64,000 nucleotides of DNA from Streptomyces sp. CB00455 (GTDB taxonomy: Bacteria; Actinomycetota; Actinomycetes; Streptomycetales; Streptomycetaceae): positions 1,043,930-1,107,929 of the forward strand of contig NZ_LIVQ01000002.1 in NCBI RefSeq assembly GCF_001905445.1, given 5' to 3'. Below, piece after piece: positions 17,027-25,639 of this stretch; within the stretch, counting starts at the first letter, position 1, and every line of letters starts with the position of its first letter. The position numbers and the translations under genes are program-made. The notes under the pieces were generated by a model. It did not search any database. It had not been told where the DNA came from and saw nothing but the letters and a program-made list of their open reading frames with translations.

Positions 17027-17635
17027 ATGCAACGCGGTGGTGGACCGGGCGAGGGTGCGGACGGCCTCGACCCCCAGCGCGCCCGCGAAGCCCGCGAGAA
17101 CCGTCGCCGGGGCAGGCACCGCCGCCGTTCCACCGAGGCGGCCGATGCGGTCCCGTCACCCACGGAGGCACCGGACGGCGTGCCCAGGGGACGCGGCATG
17201 GGAGTGACGTACAAGTACTTCGGCGCTCCCGACGGCGCGACGGCGGCCCGGGTGCCGGTGACCATGCGGCCCGAGGAACTCGGCGGCGACGAGCTGGGCA
17301 TGGGCGGCCTGTTCACCAAGATCAAGCCGGAGACGGTGGCCGCGATGGTCCTGACGGGCATCGAGGGGATACCCCTCCACAAGGTGCCCCCGCTGGAGCT
17401 GGTCGTCCTGCACCCCGACTACGCGGTGGTCAAGCTCCCCATGACGGTGGTCGACCCGCTGCGCGGCATCGGTGAGGAATCGGTGGGCGCGGCCGCGTTC
17501 ATCTGGTCCACGGTCCCCGACCGCGGCGGCCCGCGCGACGCGTATAACGTCTACCAGCTGCTCCACGAGTGGCAGGACTTCTCCCACCGCCTGCACGAGG
17601 CGGGACACCAGCCGTACTGCCTGGTCTGGCCCTGA
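17027..17635 (+). CDS. Conserved hypothetical protein, divergent from hemL
   Basis: Up to 202 aa. The folded part (about residues 58-202) starts MGVTYKYFGAPDG and contains alternating hydrophobic strands (LELVVLHPDYAVVKLPMTVV) ending YQLLHEWQDFSHRLHEAGHQ. No signal peptide or membrane helix. I do not recognise a named domain. ATG at 17027 has GGAG very close upstream, and third-position G/C bias extends from it. ATG at 17198, with GGGGA at good spacing, gives a 145-residue protein and may be the true start. The first 57 residues are Arg/Gly/Glu-rich and look disordered. Confidence 0.65.
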   Translation: MQRGGGPGEGADGLDPQRAREARENRRRGRHRRRSTEAADAVPSPTEAPDGVPRGRGMGVTYKYFGAPDGATAARVPVTMRPEELGGDELGMGGLFTKIKPETVAAMVLTGIEGIPLHKVPPLELVVLHPDYAVVKLPMTVVDPLRGIGEESVGAAAFIWSTVPDRGGPRDAYNVYQLLHEWQDFSHRLHEAGHQPYCLVWP

Positions 17636-17686
17636 CCCATTGGCGGTGGCCCGCCGCCGGGCTCCCGCCGAGGGGTCGTCGCGTCG

Positions 17687-17890
17687 TCAGGTCGTCAGGA
17701 TGACGCGGCCCCGCGTGCCGGGGGTGGCCAGGCGGGCGTGGGCCTCCTGGGCGTCCGTGAGGGGGACGGCGTCCGCGACCCGCAGGGCGCCGGTGTCGAC
17801 GAGCGACACCAGGCGGGCCAGGTGCTCGCCGTCCGCGGCGTCCACGGTCAGCGGCGCGGCCGCCACCGCGGAGGCGCCGAGACCTCCTAA
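17687..17890 (-). pseudogene. C-terminal remnant of a zinc-type alcohol dehydrogenase/quinone oxidoreductase
   Basis: About 65 codons ending at TGA 17689-17687 read as the MDR-superfamily C-terminus: HLARLVSLVDTGALRVADAV, then PLTDAQEAHARLATPGTRGR and VILTT. The homology fades near 17890 and no start codon or upstream Rossmann domain follows before the divergent gene at 17932. The gene has lost its 5' four-fifths, so the fragment marks an old deletion. Confidence 0.7.
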
Positions 17891-17931
17891 TCCGGCAGCG
17901 CCCCGCCACCCGGCGGTGGCATGCTGGCAGG

Positions 17932-18675
17932 GTGAACGGACCCGGCATTCAGCTCACCCTCTCCCCCGAACTGCGCCTGTTCGCCGCGCCGAGCCGGCGC
18001 GCCGAACGCGTACCGACCACGACCGACGGCGCCTCCAGCCTCGGCCACGTCGTCGAATCGGCCGGCGTCCCCCTCACCGAAGTCGGCCGCCTCCTCGTCG
18101 ACGGCCGCGAGGTGCCCGTCTCCTACGTGCCGCAAGAGGGGCAGTCCGTCGAGGTGTTCGGCGTCGACCGCCCCCAGCGGGTCCCCGGCGCGCCCCTGCG
18201 CTTCCTCCTCGACGTGCACCTCGGCACCCTCGCCCGCCGCATGCGCCTGCTCGGTGTCGACGCCGCCTACGAGAACGAGGACATCGGCGATCCCGCCCTC
18301 GCCACCCGCTCGGCCACCGAGCAGCGCGTACTGCTCTCCCGTGACCGCGGACTGCTGCGCCGACGCGAGCTCTTCGCCGGCGCCTACGTCTACAGCGACA
18401 ATCCCGACGAGCAACTGCGAGACGTCCTGGGCCGCTTCGCGCCCGCGCTCGCCCCGTGGACCCGCTGCACGGCCTGCAACGGCACGCTCCGGGCGGCGGA
18501 CAAGGACAGCGTGGGCGACCGCCTGGAGCACGGCACGCACCGCTCCTACGACGTCTTCGCGCAATGCGCCGACTGCGAGCGCGTCTACTGGCGCGGCGCC
18601 CACCACGCCCGCCTGGAGCGGATCGTCGAGGAGACCCTCCTCGAATTCGGCACCGCCGACTCCGGCACGGGCTGA
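17932..18675 (+). CDS. Mut7-C RNase domain protein with N-terminal ubiquitin-like domain
   Basis: 247 aa. Residues 1-80 resemble the ubiquitin/ThiS-like domain found before Mut7-C (ending YVPQEGQSVEVFG). The Mut7-C PIN-like nuclease domain follows: FLLDVHLGTLARRMRLLGVD with its acidic residue, then RVLLSRDRGLLRR. Two cysteine pairs (CTACNG and CADCERVYW) form a zinc ribbon at the C-terminus. Predicted RNase, substrate unknown. GTG at 17932 is very close to a purine-rich stretch. Confidence 0.85.
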   Translation: MNGPGIQLTLSPELRLFAAPSRRAERVPTTTDGASSLGHVVESAGVPLTEVGRLLVDGREVPVSYVPQEGQSVEVFGVDRPQRVPGAPLRFLLDVHLGTLARRMRLLGVDAAYENEDIGDPALATRSATEQRVLLSRDRGLLRRRELFAGAYVYSDNPDEQLRDVLGRFAPALAPWTRCTACNGTLRAADKDSVGDRLEHGTHRSYDVFAQCADCERVYWRGAHHARLERIVEETLLEFGTADSGTG

Positions 18676-18740
18676 CCGGCGGCCGGATCCGGCACGTGCC
18701 GACCCGCCCCGGAGGCCCCCGGCTGGCAGACTGCCGAGAC

Positions 18741-20321
18741 ATGACCGTCGCACAGGACATGATCGACGTCGTCGTGGTCGGCGCCGGGCCCACCGGACTG
18801 CTCCTCGCCGGGGACCTCGCCGCGGCCGGACTGTCCGTCACCCTGATCGAACGCCGCCCCCGCACCGCCGCCAACCTCACCCGCGCCTTCGCCGTGCACG
18901 CCCGCACCCTGGAGTTGCTCGACGCGCGCGGTCTCGCCGACGAACTCGTCCCCACCGGCCGGCGGATCGACCGCCTGCGCCCCTTCGGAGGCATGCCTCT
19001 CTCCCTCCAACACCTGAGCACCCGCTATCCGTTCGTGCTCATCACCCCTCAATATGAGACAGAGAAACTGCTGGAGCGCCGGGCGTTGTCCACAGGTGTG
19101 GACATCCGGTACGACCATCAGCTGATCTCACTGAGTCAGGACCGCGACGCCGTCACCCTCGGCGTCCGCACCCCCGACGGCGCCCGCGCCACCCTCCACG
19201 CCCGCCACGCCGTCGGCGCCGACGGCGTCCGCTCCACCGTCCGCGCCGCTCTCGGCCTGCCCTTTCCCGGCCGGGCCGTCGTCCGCTCGATGATCCTCGC
19301 CGATGTCCGCCTGACCCGGCCCCCCGAAGACCTCCTGGCCGGGGGCGGCACCGGCGACGCCTTCGTCTTCCTCGTCCCCTTCGGCGACGGCTGGTACCGC
19401 GCCATCGGCTGGCGCCGCGACGGCAGCGCCGCCGACACCGATCCCGTCGGCCTCGACGAGCTGCGCGAGATCGCCCGCACCGCCCTGGGTAGCGACCACG
19501 GCATGCACGACCCCCGCTGGATCTCCCGCTTCCACAGCGACGAACGCCAGGTCCCCCACTACCGCCGCGGCCGCGTCTTCCTCGCCGGCGACGCCGCCCA
19601 CGTCCACTCCCCCGCCGGCGGCCTCGGCATGAACACCGGCCTCCAGGACGCCGCCAACCTCTCCTGGAAGCTCGCCGCCGTCCTGCACGGCCGGGCCCCC
19701 GACCCCGAAGCGCTCCTCGACAGCTATCACCGCGAACGCCACCCCGTCGGCCGCCTCGTCCTGCGCCTCAGCGGCGCGCTCGTCCGCGCCGTCACGGCCG
19801 ACGGCGCCGCCCGCCGCACCGCCCGCCGAGTCGGCGCCGCCGTCCTCCCCCGCCTGGGGCCCGCCCGGGACCGCGCCCTCGGCATGATCTCCGGCACCGC
19901 CGTCTCCTACCCGCCGCCCCGCGGCGGCCGCCGACCCGCCGGCCGGCGCGCCCCCGACCTCGCGCTCGCCCCCGGACCCCACGGAGCACGCCTCTACGAG
20001 GCCCTGCGCGCCGGGCAGTTCGTCCTCCTCACCCCGCCCGGCACGGCCACCCCGCCCGGCACCCCGCTCACGCACGTGCACTGGCGCACCGACCACCGCG
20101 GCGCCTGTGTCCTGGTACGGCCCGACGGGTACGTGGCCTGGAGCGCCCCCCGCGCGACCGACGCCGAAGTGGCCGCGGCCGTCGCTGCCTGGCTCCTGCC
20201 CCGGACCCCGCCCGCGCCCACGCCACCGGACCCGCGCCCGGTCCCGGGCCCGGGCCCGGGCCCGGGCCCGGGCCCGGCGCAGCCCGCCGGGCGCCCGGCC
20301 GGCCCCGCTCAGAAGGCGTAG
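18741..20321 (+). CDS. FAD-dependent aromatic monooxygenase (PHBH/RebC type)
   Basis: 526 aa. GxGxxG FAD motif VVVVGAGPTGLLLAGDLAAA near the N-terminus; the second FAD motif GRVFLAGDAAHVHSPAGGLG and the following GMNTGLQDAANLSWKL are diagnostic of class A flavoprotein hydroxylases. A C-terminal thioredoxin-like domain (about 400-490) is present, as in polyketide hydroxylases and phenol monooxygenases. The last about 40 residues are Pro/Gly repeats encoded by a hexanucleotide repeat. No biosynthetic cluster is adjacent, so the substrate is unknown. The 3' end overlaps the convergent secreted-protein gene by 13 bases. Confidence 0.88.
   Translation: MTVAQDMIDVVVVGAGPTGLLLAGDLAAAGLSVTLIERRPRTAANLTRAFAVHARTLELLDARGLADELVPTGRRIDRLRPFGGMPLSLQHLSTRYPFVLITPQYETEKLLERRALSTGVDIRYDHQLISLSQDRDAVTLGVRTPDGARATLHARHAVGADGVRSTVRAALGLPFPGRAVVRSMILADVRLTRPPEDLLAGGGTGDAFVFLVPFGDGWYRAIGWRRDGSAADTDPVGLDELREIARTALGSDHGMHDPRWISRFHSDERQVPHYRRGRVFLAGDAAHVHSPAGGLGMNTGLQDAANLSWKLAAVLHGRAPDPEALLDSYHRERHPVGRLVLRLSGALVRAVTADGAARRTARRVGAAVLPRLGPARDRALGMISGTAVSYPPPRGGRRPAGRRAPDLALAPGPHGARLYEALRAGQFVLLTPPGTATPPGTPLTHVHWRTDHRGACVLVRPDGYVAWSAPRATDAEVAAAVAAWLLPRTPPAPTPPDPRPVPGPGPGPGPGPAQPAGRPAGPAQKA
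20243..20277. repeat. CCCGGG hexanucleotide microsatellite in the monooxygenase tail
   Basis: About six tandem CCCGGG units encode a Pro-Gly-Pro-Gly run. Being a multiple of three, length changes would keep the frame; it is a likely length-variable site. Confidence 0.85.
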
Positions 20322-20872
20322 GTGTCGCCCGTGTCCAGCGCCAGCACCGCGTGCTCGTTGTTGGTGAGGTTGCGGTCCGTGGCACCGCCGTTCCACCAGG
20401 TGTCGACCCGGACCACCACCTCCGCCGCCCGCTCCCGCAGGCCCAGCTCCAGCCCCAGGTGCCGCCCGCGCCCGTGCAGCGGCAGCGGCCCCGTCTCGCA
20501 GACCACCTCGCGCAGCCCGGCACGCGCACACCCCGGCGCCGGCTCCTGCCGGTCCGCGAGATCGGCCGACAGCCTGATGCGCACCGTGGCGTTCGCCAGC
20601 GCGTGCGGCCCCTCGTTCAGCGGGACCAGCCAGACCCGCAGCCGCGCACGGGCCAGAGCCACCCGCCCGTGGTACGACACGTCGGCCTCCGGCCCGGCAG
20701 CCGCGTCAGAAGCGGCGCCACCCGGCCCCTGGGACACCGCCCGCGCCGGGACCCCGCCCGCACGCCCCACACCCGCCTGCACAACACCCGCCGGCACCGC
20801 CCCCGCCGGCAGCGCACCACCTACGACCAGCAGCCCGGCCAGCACCACACTCCGTACGGCAACACGGCGCAT
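20309..20872 (-). CDS. Small secreted protein of unknown function (187 aa)
   Basis: ATG at 20872 follows GGAGG by 8 bases. A Sec signal peptide is plain: MRRVAVRSVVLAGLLVVGGA with AxA cleavage near residue 25. An Ala/Gly-rich linker leads to a beta-rich domain from about residue 65 (YHGRVALARARLRVWLVPLN to the end), which contains two cysteines in CARAGLREVVC that may pair. The shape resembles a small immunoglobulin/fibronectin-like extracellular domain, but I cannot name the family. It is convergent with and overlaps the monooxygenase. Confidence 0.7.
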   Translation of the reverse strand: MRRVAVRSVVLAGLLVVGGALPAGAVPAGVVQAGVGRAGGVPARAVSQGPGGAASDAAAGPEADVSYHGRVALARARLRVWLVPLNEGPHALANATVRIRLSADLADRQEPAPGCARAGLREVVCETGPLPLHGRGRHLGLELGLRERAAEVVVRVDTWWNGGATDRNLTNNEHAVLALDTGDTYAF

Positions 20873-20990
20873 CGCCACCACCTCCACGCGCGGACGCTAG
20901 GCGGCACCGACCCCACCCGGTCGGACCATCACACGAATGAGGGCGGGCCGTCCCTCCATTCGCCCGCACCGTCTGCGTACGCTTCCAGCC

Positions 20991-21326
20991 ATGCCGATCG
21001 CCCGGTCCGCCGTCCTCTTCGTCCTCGCCGCCCTCCTGGAGATCGGCGGCGCCTGGCTCGTCTGGCAGGGGGTCCGCGAGCACAGGGGCTGGGCCTGGAT
21101 CGGCGCCGGAGTCATCGCGCTGGGCCTCTACGGCTTCGTCGCCACGCTCCAGCCCGAGGGCGACTTCGCCCGCGTCCTCGCCGCCTACGGCGGGGTCTTC
21201 GTCGCCGGGTCCCTCATCTGGGGCGCCGTCGCCGACGGCTACCGCCCCGACCGGTGGGACATCGCCGGCGCCGTGGTCTGCCTCGCCGGCATGGCCGTGA
21301 TCATGTACGCCCCGCGCGGCCGCTGA
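20991..21326 (+). CDS. YnfA family (UPF0060) membrane protein
   Basis: 111 aa, four transmembrane helices. Typical YnfA signatures: [15 protein letters not shown] in helix 1, [13 protein letters not shown] in helix 2, [14 protein letters not shown] in helix 3, and the loop [13 protein letters not shown]. The family resembles small multidrug resistance efflux proteins; transport has been reported for some members only. ATG at 20991. Confidence 0.9.
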   Translation: MPIARSAVLFVLAALLEIGGAWLVWQGVREHRGWAWIGAGVIALGLYGFVATLQPEGDFARVLAAYGGVFVAGSLIWGAVADGYRPDRWDIAGAVVCLAGMAVIMYAPRGR

Positions 21327-21412
21327 GGCCTGGCACCCCGGCCTATGCTGGCGGGGAATCGCCCGTACGAATGAACGAGCAATCGAACGAGCAACAGCGA
21401 GGAGCCCCGCAC

Positions 21413-22183
21413 ATGAGCACGGCCACCCGAACCGCCGTCGTCACCGGAGCGAGCAGCGGCATCGGCGCCGCCACCGCCCGGCAGCTCGCCGCGGCCGGCT
21501 ACCACGTCGTCCTCACCGCCCGCCGCAAGGACCGCATCGAGGCCCTCGCCGCCGAGATCGCCGAGGCCGGCCACATCGCCACGGCCCACGCCCTCGACGT
21601 CACCGACCGCGCCGCCGTCGACGCCTTCGCCGCCTCCCTCGACCGCCACCCGTCCGTCGACGTCCTGGTCAACAACGCCGGCGGCGCCCTCGGAGCCGAG
21701 CCCGTCGCCACCGGCGACCCCGCCGACTGGCGCACGATGTACGAGGTCAACGTCATCGGCACGCTCAACGTCACCCAGGCCCTGCTCCCGGCGCTCACCG
21801 CCTCCGGCGACGGCACCGTGGTCGTCCTGTCCTCCACCGCGGGCCACGCCACCTACGAGGGCGGCGCGGGCTACGTCGCCGCCAAGAACGGCGCCCGCGT
21901 CCTCGCCGAGACCCTCCGCCTGGAGATCGTCGGCCAGCCCGTCCGCGTCATCGAGATCGCCCCGGGCATGGTCAAGACCGAGGAGTTCGCCACCACCCGC
22001 TTCCGCGGCGACACCGAGAAGGCGGAGAAGGTCTACGCCGGCGTCGCCGAGCCGCTGTCGGCCGACGACGTGGCCGACACCATCACCTGGGCGGTGACCC
22101 GCCCCAGCCACGTCAACATCGACCTGCTCGTCGTCCGCCCCCGCGCGCAGGCCTCCAACACCAAGGTCCACCGCGAGCTCTGA
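21413..22183 (+). CDS. Short-chain dehydrogenase/reductase (SDR)
   Basis: 256 aa classical SDR. NAD(P)-binding TGASSGIG at the N-terminus, NNAG at about 90, the catalytic Ser in VVLSSTAG and the YxxxK pair in GYVAAKNG. The RRKDR after the second strand suggests NADP preference. The overall pattern resembles the YdfG/serine dehydrogenase group. ATG at 21413 follows AGGAG. The gene stands alone. Confidence 0.9.
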   Translation: MSTATRTAVVTGASSGIGAATARQLAAAGYHVVLTARRKDRIEALAAEIAEAGHIATAHALDVTDRAAVDAFAASLDRHPSVDVLVNNAGGALGAEPVATGDPADWRTMYEVNVIGTLNVTQALLPALTASGDGTVVVLSSTAGHATYEGGAGYVAAKNGARVLAETLRLEIVGQPVRVIEIAPGMVKTEEFATTRFRGDTEKAEKVYAGVAEPLSADDVADTITWAVTRPSHVNIDLLVVRPRAQASNTKVHREL

Positions 22184-22265
22184 ATCCGCTCCCCGGCACG
22201 TCGGGTGACCCGGAAATCCCGTCGGTCCCCGTCGCCGTCAGGGACGGGGACGGGGGCCGACGCAC

Positions 22266-22308
22266 GCGCAGGGGCCCGGACCGGTCCGGCCGGTCCGGGC
22301 CCCTGCGC
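22266..22308. terminator. Bidirectional terminator between SDR gene and rtcB
   Basis: A 19-bp perfect stem (22266-22284 with 22290-22308) and a five-base loop lie between convergent stops at 22183 and 22334. Confidence 0.75.
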
Positions 22309-22333
22309 TCTCCCCACCACCGCCGCGCGGGCA

Positions 22334-23527
22334 TCAGCCCTTGACGCAGACGACCTGCTTCAGCCTGGCCACGACCTGGACGAGGTCGGTCTGCTGGTCG
22401 ATGACCTGCTCGATCGACTTGTAGGCGCCGGGGATCTCGTCCACGACGCCCGAGTCCTTGCGGCACTCCACCCCCTTGGTCTGCTCCACGAGGTCCCGCG
22501 CCGAGAACTTCCTCTTCGCCGCGGTCCGGCTCATCTTCCGGCCCGCCCCGTGCGACGCCGAGTTGAAGGACTTCTCGTTGCCGAGGCCCTTCACGATGTA
22601 CGAACCCGTGCCCATGGAACCCGGGATGATCCCGTAGTCACCGCTGCCGGCGCGGATCGCGCCCTTCCGCGTGACCAGCAGGTCCATGCCGTCGTACCGC
22701 TCCTGCGCCACGTAGTTGTGGTGGCAGCTGATCTCGTGGTCGAAGGAGACCTTCGCCTTGCGGAACTCCTTGCGCACGACCTCCTTGAAGAGGCTCATCA
22801 TCGCCGCGCGGTTGTACTTGGCGTACTCCTGGGCCCAGAAGAGGTCGTTGCGGTACGCCTCCATCTCGGGTGTCGCGGCCAGGAAGACCGCCAGGTCCCG
22901 GTCGACCAGGTTCTGGTTGTGCGAAAGGCCCCGGGCCACCCCGATGTGGTGGGCGGCCAGCTCGTTGCCGATGTTGCGGGATCCGGAGTGCAGCATGAGC
23001 CAGACCACACCGGTCTCGTCGAGACAGAATTCGATGAAGTGGTTGCCGGACCCGAGCGTGCCGATCTGTTTCTGGGCGCGCTCCTGACGGAACTTGACCG
23101 CATCGGTGATGTGGTCGAAGCGCTTCCAGAGGTCGTCGTACCCGTCCACCGAGAAGCCGTAGAGGCGCGAGGGGTCCACGGCCTCCTTGTGCAGGCCCGC
23201 GCCCACCGGAATCGCCTGCTCGATCCGCGACCGCAGCTTCGACAGGTCGCCCGGCAGGTCGTTCGCCGTCAGGGAGGTCCTGACCGCCGACATGCCGCAG
23301 CCGATGTCCACCCCCACCGCCGCCGGGCAGACCGCGTCCTTCATGGCGATCACCGAGCCGACCGTCGCGCCCTTGCCGTAGTGGACGTCCGGCATGACGG
23401 CCAGCCCCTTGATCCACGGAAGGGTGGCGACGTTGCGCAGCTGCTGCATCGCGCCGTCCTCGACCGACGCCGGGTCGGTCCACATCCGGATCGGGACCCG
23501 TGCCCCGGGCACCTCTACATACGACAT
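22334..23527 (-). CDS. rtcB: RNA-splicing ligase RtcB
   Basis: 397 aa, GTP/Mn-dependent ligase joining 2',3'-cyclic phosphate or 3'-phosphate RNA ends to 5'-OH ends. The metal Cys is in GVDIGCGMSAVRTSL, metal His residues in LGSGNHFIE and LMLHSGSRNIG, and the guanylylated His in NSASHGAGRKMSR. Length matches the shorter bacterial RtcB group. ATG at 23527 has AGGGGA upstream. There is no archease, RtcA or RtcR gene nearby; the roughly 190-base divergent region upstream is relatively AT-rich and probably holds its promoter. Confidence 0.95.
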   Translation of the reverse strand: MSYVEVPGARVPIRMWTDPASVEDGAMQQLRNVATLPWIKGLAVMPDVHYGKGATVGSVIAMKDAVCPAAVGVDIGCGMSAVRTSLTANDLPGDLSKLRSRIEQAIPVGAGLHKEAVDPSRLYGFSVDGYDDLWKRFDHITDAVKFRQERAQKQIGTLGSGNHFIEFCLDETGVVWLMLHSGSRNIGNELAAHHIGVARGLSHNQNLVDRDLAVFLAATPEMEAYRNDLFWAQEYAKYNRAAMMSLFKEVVRKEFRKAKVSFDHEISCHHNYVAQERYDGMDLLVTRKGAIRAGSGDYGIIPGSMGTGSYIVKGLGNEKSFNSASHGAGRKMSRTAAKRKFSARDLVEQTKGVECRKDSGVVDEIPGAYKSIEQVIDQQTDLVQVVARLKQVVCVKG

Positions 23528-23720
23528 AAGACTTCAATCCCCTGAAAACCACAGAAAAGGCTGAATACGCGAAAAGCCTCGCTCTTGATCTCAAATACGA
23601 CAGGAGACCGGCGCCGGCACCAGCGTGTGCGATAGACATTGTGTCCATCCGCGCCCGAGTCGCGGCAACGCATTTTTCCTGACCGTCGGGGGGACCGCCG
23701 GTCGAAGGGAGCCATTGGAC

Positions 23721-24614
23721 GTGCAGCGCAAGGCGGTACGGCGGACCCTGCCGGGCATCGCGATGCTCACCGCGCTCGTGGCCGGCGCCGCCGGCCTGAC
23801 GGGGTGCACGAGCGGGAGCGGGACCGGCGGCACCAGTGACGCGAAGGGCGGCGGCAACCAGGTCGCGCCCGCCCAGCCCGGGAAGTACCGCATCCTGCCC
23901 GCGCCCTGCAAGGCCGGAGTCGACAGCAAGCGGCTGCGGAACATGCTGCCGGCCGCGGATTCGCTGAGCCCCCTCCAGCGCGACCAGCTGTACGCCGGAA
24001 CCGCGGACGCCTCCTACGACGGCGACCGGCGCGTGGGCTGCCGCTGGACCGCGCAGACGCCGCAGGAGACCAGGCTGCTGTCGGTCGGCTTCGAGCGGGT
24101 CGTCTCCTACGACCGGGCCGTCGCCAGCGACGACGACAAGGCGCGCCAGGTGTACGTGCGCCAGCTGACCGACGCCCACCTGCCCTTCCCCGGACCGAAC
24201 CCGGGCACTAACCCGGGCACGAACCCGGGCGGGGCCACCACCCCGGGCCCGGGCGCACCCGGAGCGCCCGCCGGCCCCGCGCCCACCCCCACGCCGGCCG
24301 CCCCGGCGGCCACCGGTACGCCCGCCCCCGGCTCGTCCTCCCCCGGCGCCGGTCCGTCCGCCCCGGTCGAGCTCGGCTCCCGCGTACTGGAAGGGCTCGG
24401 GAACGAGGCGTTCATCGAGGACAAGCTCAGCCCGGCGGGGGCCACGGCCGCCCAGTCGCGGACCGTGCGCATTGTGTTCCGCACCTCGAACGTCATCGTC
24501 ACGCTGGAGTACAGCGTCCAGCCCGCGCTGCCCGGAACGGTCCCGCCGAGCGCCGAAACCCAGGACAAGGCACGGCAGTTGGCGCAGGCTCTGGTCGAGC
24601 GCCTCACCGAGTGA
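23721..24614 (+). CDS. DUF3558-type lipoprotein with Pro-rich linker
   Basis: 297 aa. Signal peptide with lipobox LTGC near residue 28. The extracellular domain begins LPAPCKAGVDSKRLRNMLPA and contains a second Cys (VGCRW), the DUF3558-like pattern. An interrupted Gly/Thr/Pro/Asn repeat (NPGTNPGTNPGG region, about 155-215) splits it from the C-terminal part. GTG at 23721 has GAAGGGAG upstream. The following gene encodes a related lipoprotein, suggesting tandem duplication. Function unknown. Confidence 0.75.
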   Translation: MQRKAVRRTLPGIAMLTALVAGAAGLTGCTSGSGTGGTSDAKGGGNQVAPAQPGKYRILPAPCKAGVDSKRLRNMLPAADSLSPLQRDQLYAGTADASYDGDRRVGCRWTAQTPQETRLLSVGFERVVSYDRAVASDDDKARQVYVRQLTDAHLPFPGPNPGTNPGTNPGGATTPGPGAPGAPAGPAPTPTPAAPAATGTPAPGSSSPGAGPSAPVELGSRVLEGLGNEAFIEDKLSPAGATAAQSRTVRIVFRTSNVIVTLEYSVQPALPGTVPPSAETQDKARQLAQALVERLTE

Positions 24615-24728
24615 ACGGGGCGCCCGGCGGTCCGGGGTGACGGCGCGCACAGCATGCCGCCACCCGATCGGGCTACCGTTGCCCCGGTCCCGCGTCCGCA
24701 GAACACCCCCGAACGTACAGAAGGAAAC

Positions 24729-25502
24729 ATGCACCGATCAGCCTCGCGCCTCACCCGCGTTCTCGCCTGCGCAGCCGTCCCGGTGATCCTCACCGTCGCC
24801 GGGTGCTCGTCCGATTCGGGCAAGGCCTCGGGCTCGGACGGCGGCAAGAAGTCCGGTTCCTCCTCGTCCGCCAAGCCGAAGGCGAAGCCCTCCGCGACCT
24901 TGGAGAAGGCCGCCTACGCCGCGCTGCCGGAGCCCTGCAAGGCGGTGCAGTCCGGGACGATCGACACCCTCGTCCCGGAGGCGAAGGACAAGAACGGCAC
25001 GGGGGCCAAGTCGAACGACCTGGCGAGCCGCGCCAGCTGCTCCTGGAACGGTCTGGACGAGGACGGCCTGAAGGGCTCGCAGTACCGCTGGCTGTCGATC
25101 TCCCTCTTCCGCTACGACTCGCACGCCTCCCTCGGCAGCGCGAACAAGCGCGCCGAGGAGCAGTACAACAAGCAGGTCGAGGTGGCCAAGACGGCCGAGG
25201 GCGCGCAGAACCTGAAGGCGGAGCCGTCGGGCGGGATCGGCGACCAGGGGACCTCGGTCGTCTACAGCGTGAAGAAGGACGTCGACTTCTTCAACACGAC
25301 CATCGTGGCGCGCACCCAGAACGTGGTCGTCACCCTCGACTACAACGGTGCCGCGTACGAGGGCGCAGGCGCTCCGGACCAGGCGAAGCTGCTCCAGGAC
25401 GCGATCACCGCGGCAAAGGAGACCGTGGCCTCGGTCGATGCCGCCAACAAGCAGCAGGCGGAGCAGCCGCAGGCGCCGCAGTCCCCGCAGCCCCAGCAGT
25501 AG
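24729..25502 (+). CDS. DUF3558-type lipoprotein, paralogue of the preceding gene
   Basis: 257 aa. Lipobox VAGC near residue 26 after MHRSASRLTRVLACAAVPVI; a Ser/Lys/Gly linker follows. The domain ALPEPCKAVQ...RASCSW repeats the two-cysteine pattern of the upstream lipoprotein, and both end in strands of the form RTSNVIVTLEY / RTQNVVVTLDY. The C-terminus is Gln/Pro-rich. ATG at 24729 follows AAGGAAAC. The 114-base gap contains its own likely promoter. Confidence 0.75.
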   Translation: MHRSASRLTRVLACAAVPVILTVAGCSSDSGKASGSDGGKKSGSSSSAKPKAKPSATLEKAAYAALPEPCKAVQSGTIDTLVPEAKDKNGTGAKSNDLASRASCSWNGLDEDGLKGSQYRWLSISLFRYDSHASLGSANKRAEEQYNKQVEVAKTAEGAQNLKAEPSGGIGDQGTSVVYSVKKDVDFFNTTIVARTQNVVVTLDYNGAAYEGAGAPDQAKLLQDAITAAKETVASVDAANKQQAEQPQAPQSPQPQQ

Positions 25503-25639
25503 CGGGAGGTAGGGGGCAGGCCGGAACACTGACGCGGAGTCACCCGTACGCTGTGCCTGCCGCGGCCCGGTAAAGACCCGGTAAGTTCTCAGTGCTCGGC
25601 ATGCCCCAGGCATGTGCTCGACAAGGGAGGGGATCACGG

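Noticed and set aside
23515..23715. Minus-strand ORF between rtcB and the lipoprotein gene
   Set aside because: No ribosome site, no codon bias, overlaps both promoter regions.
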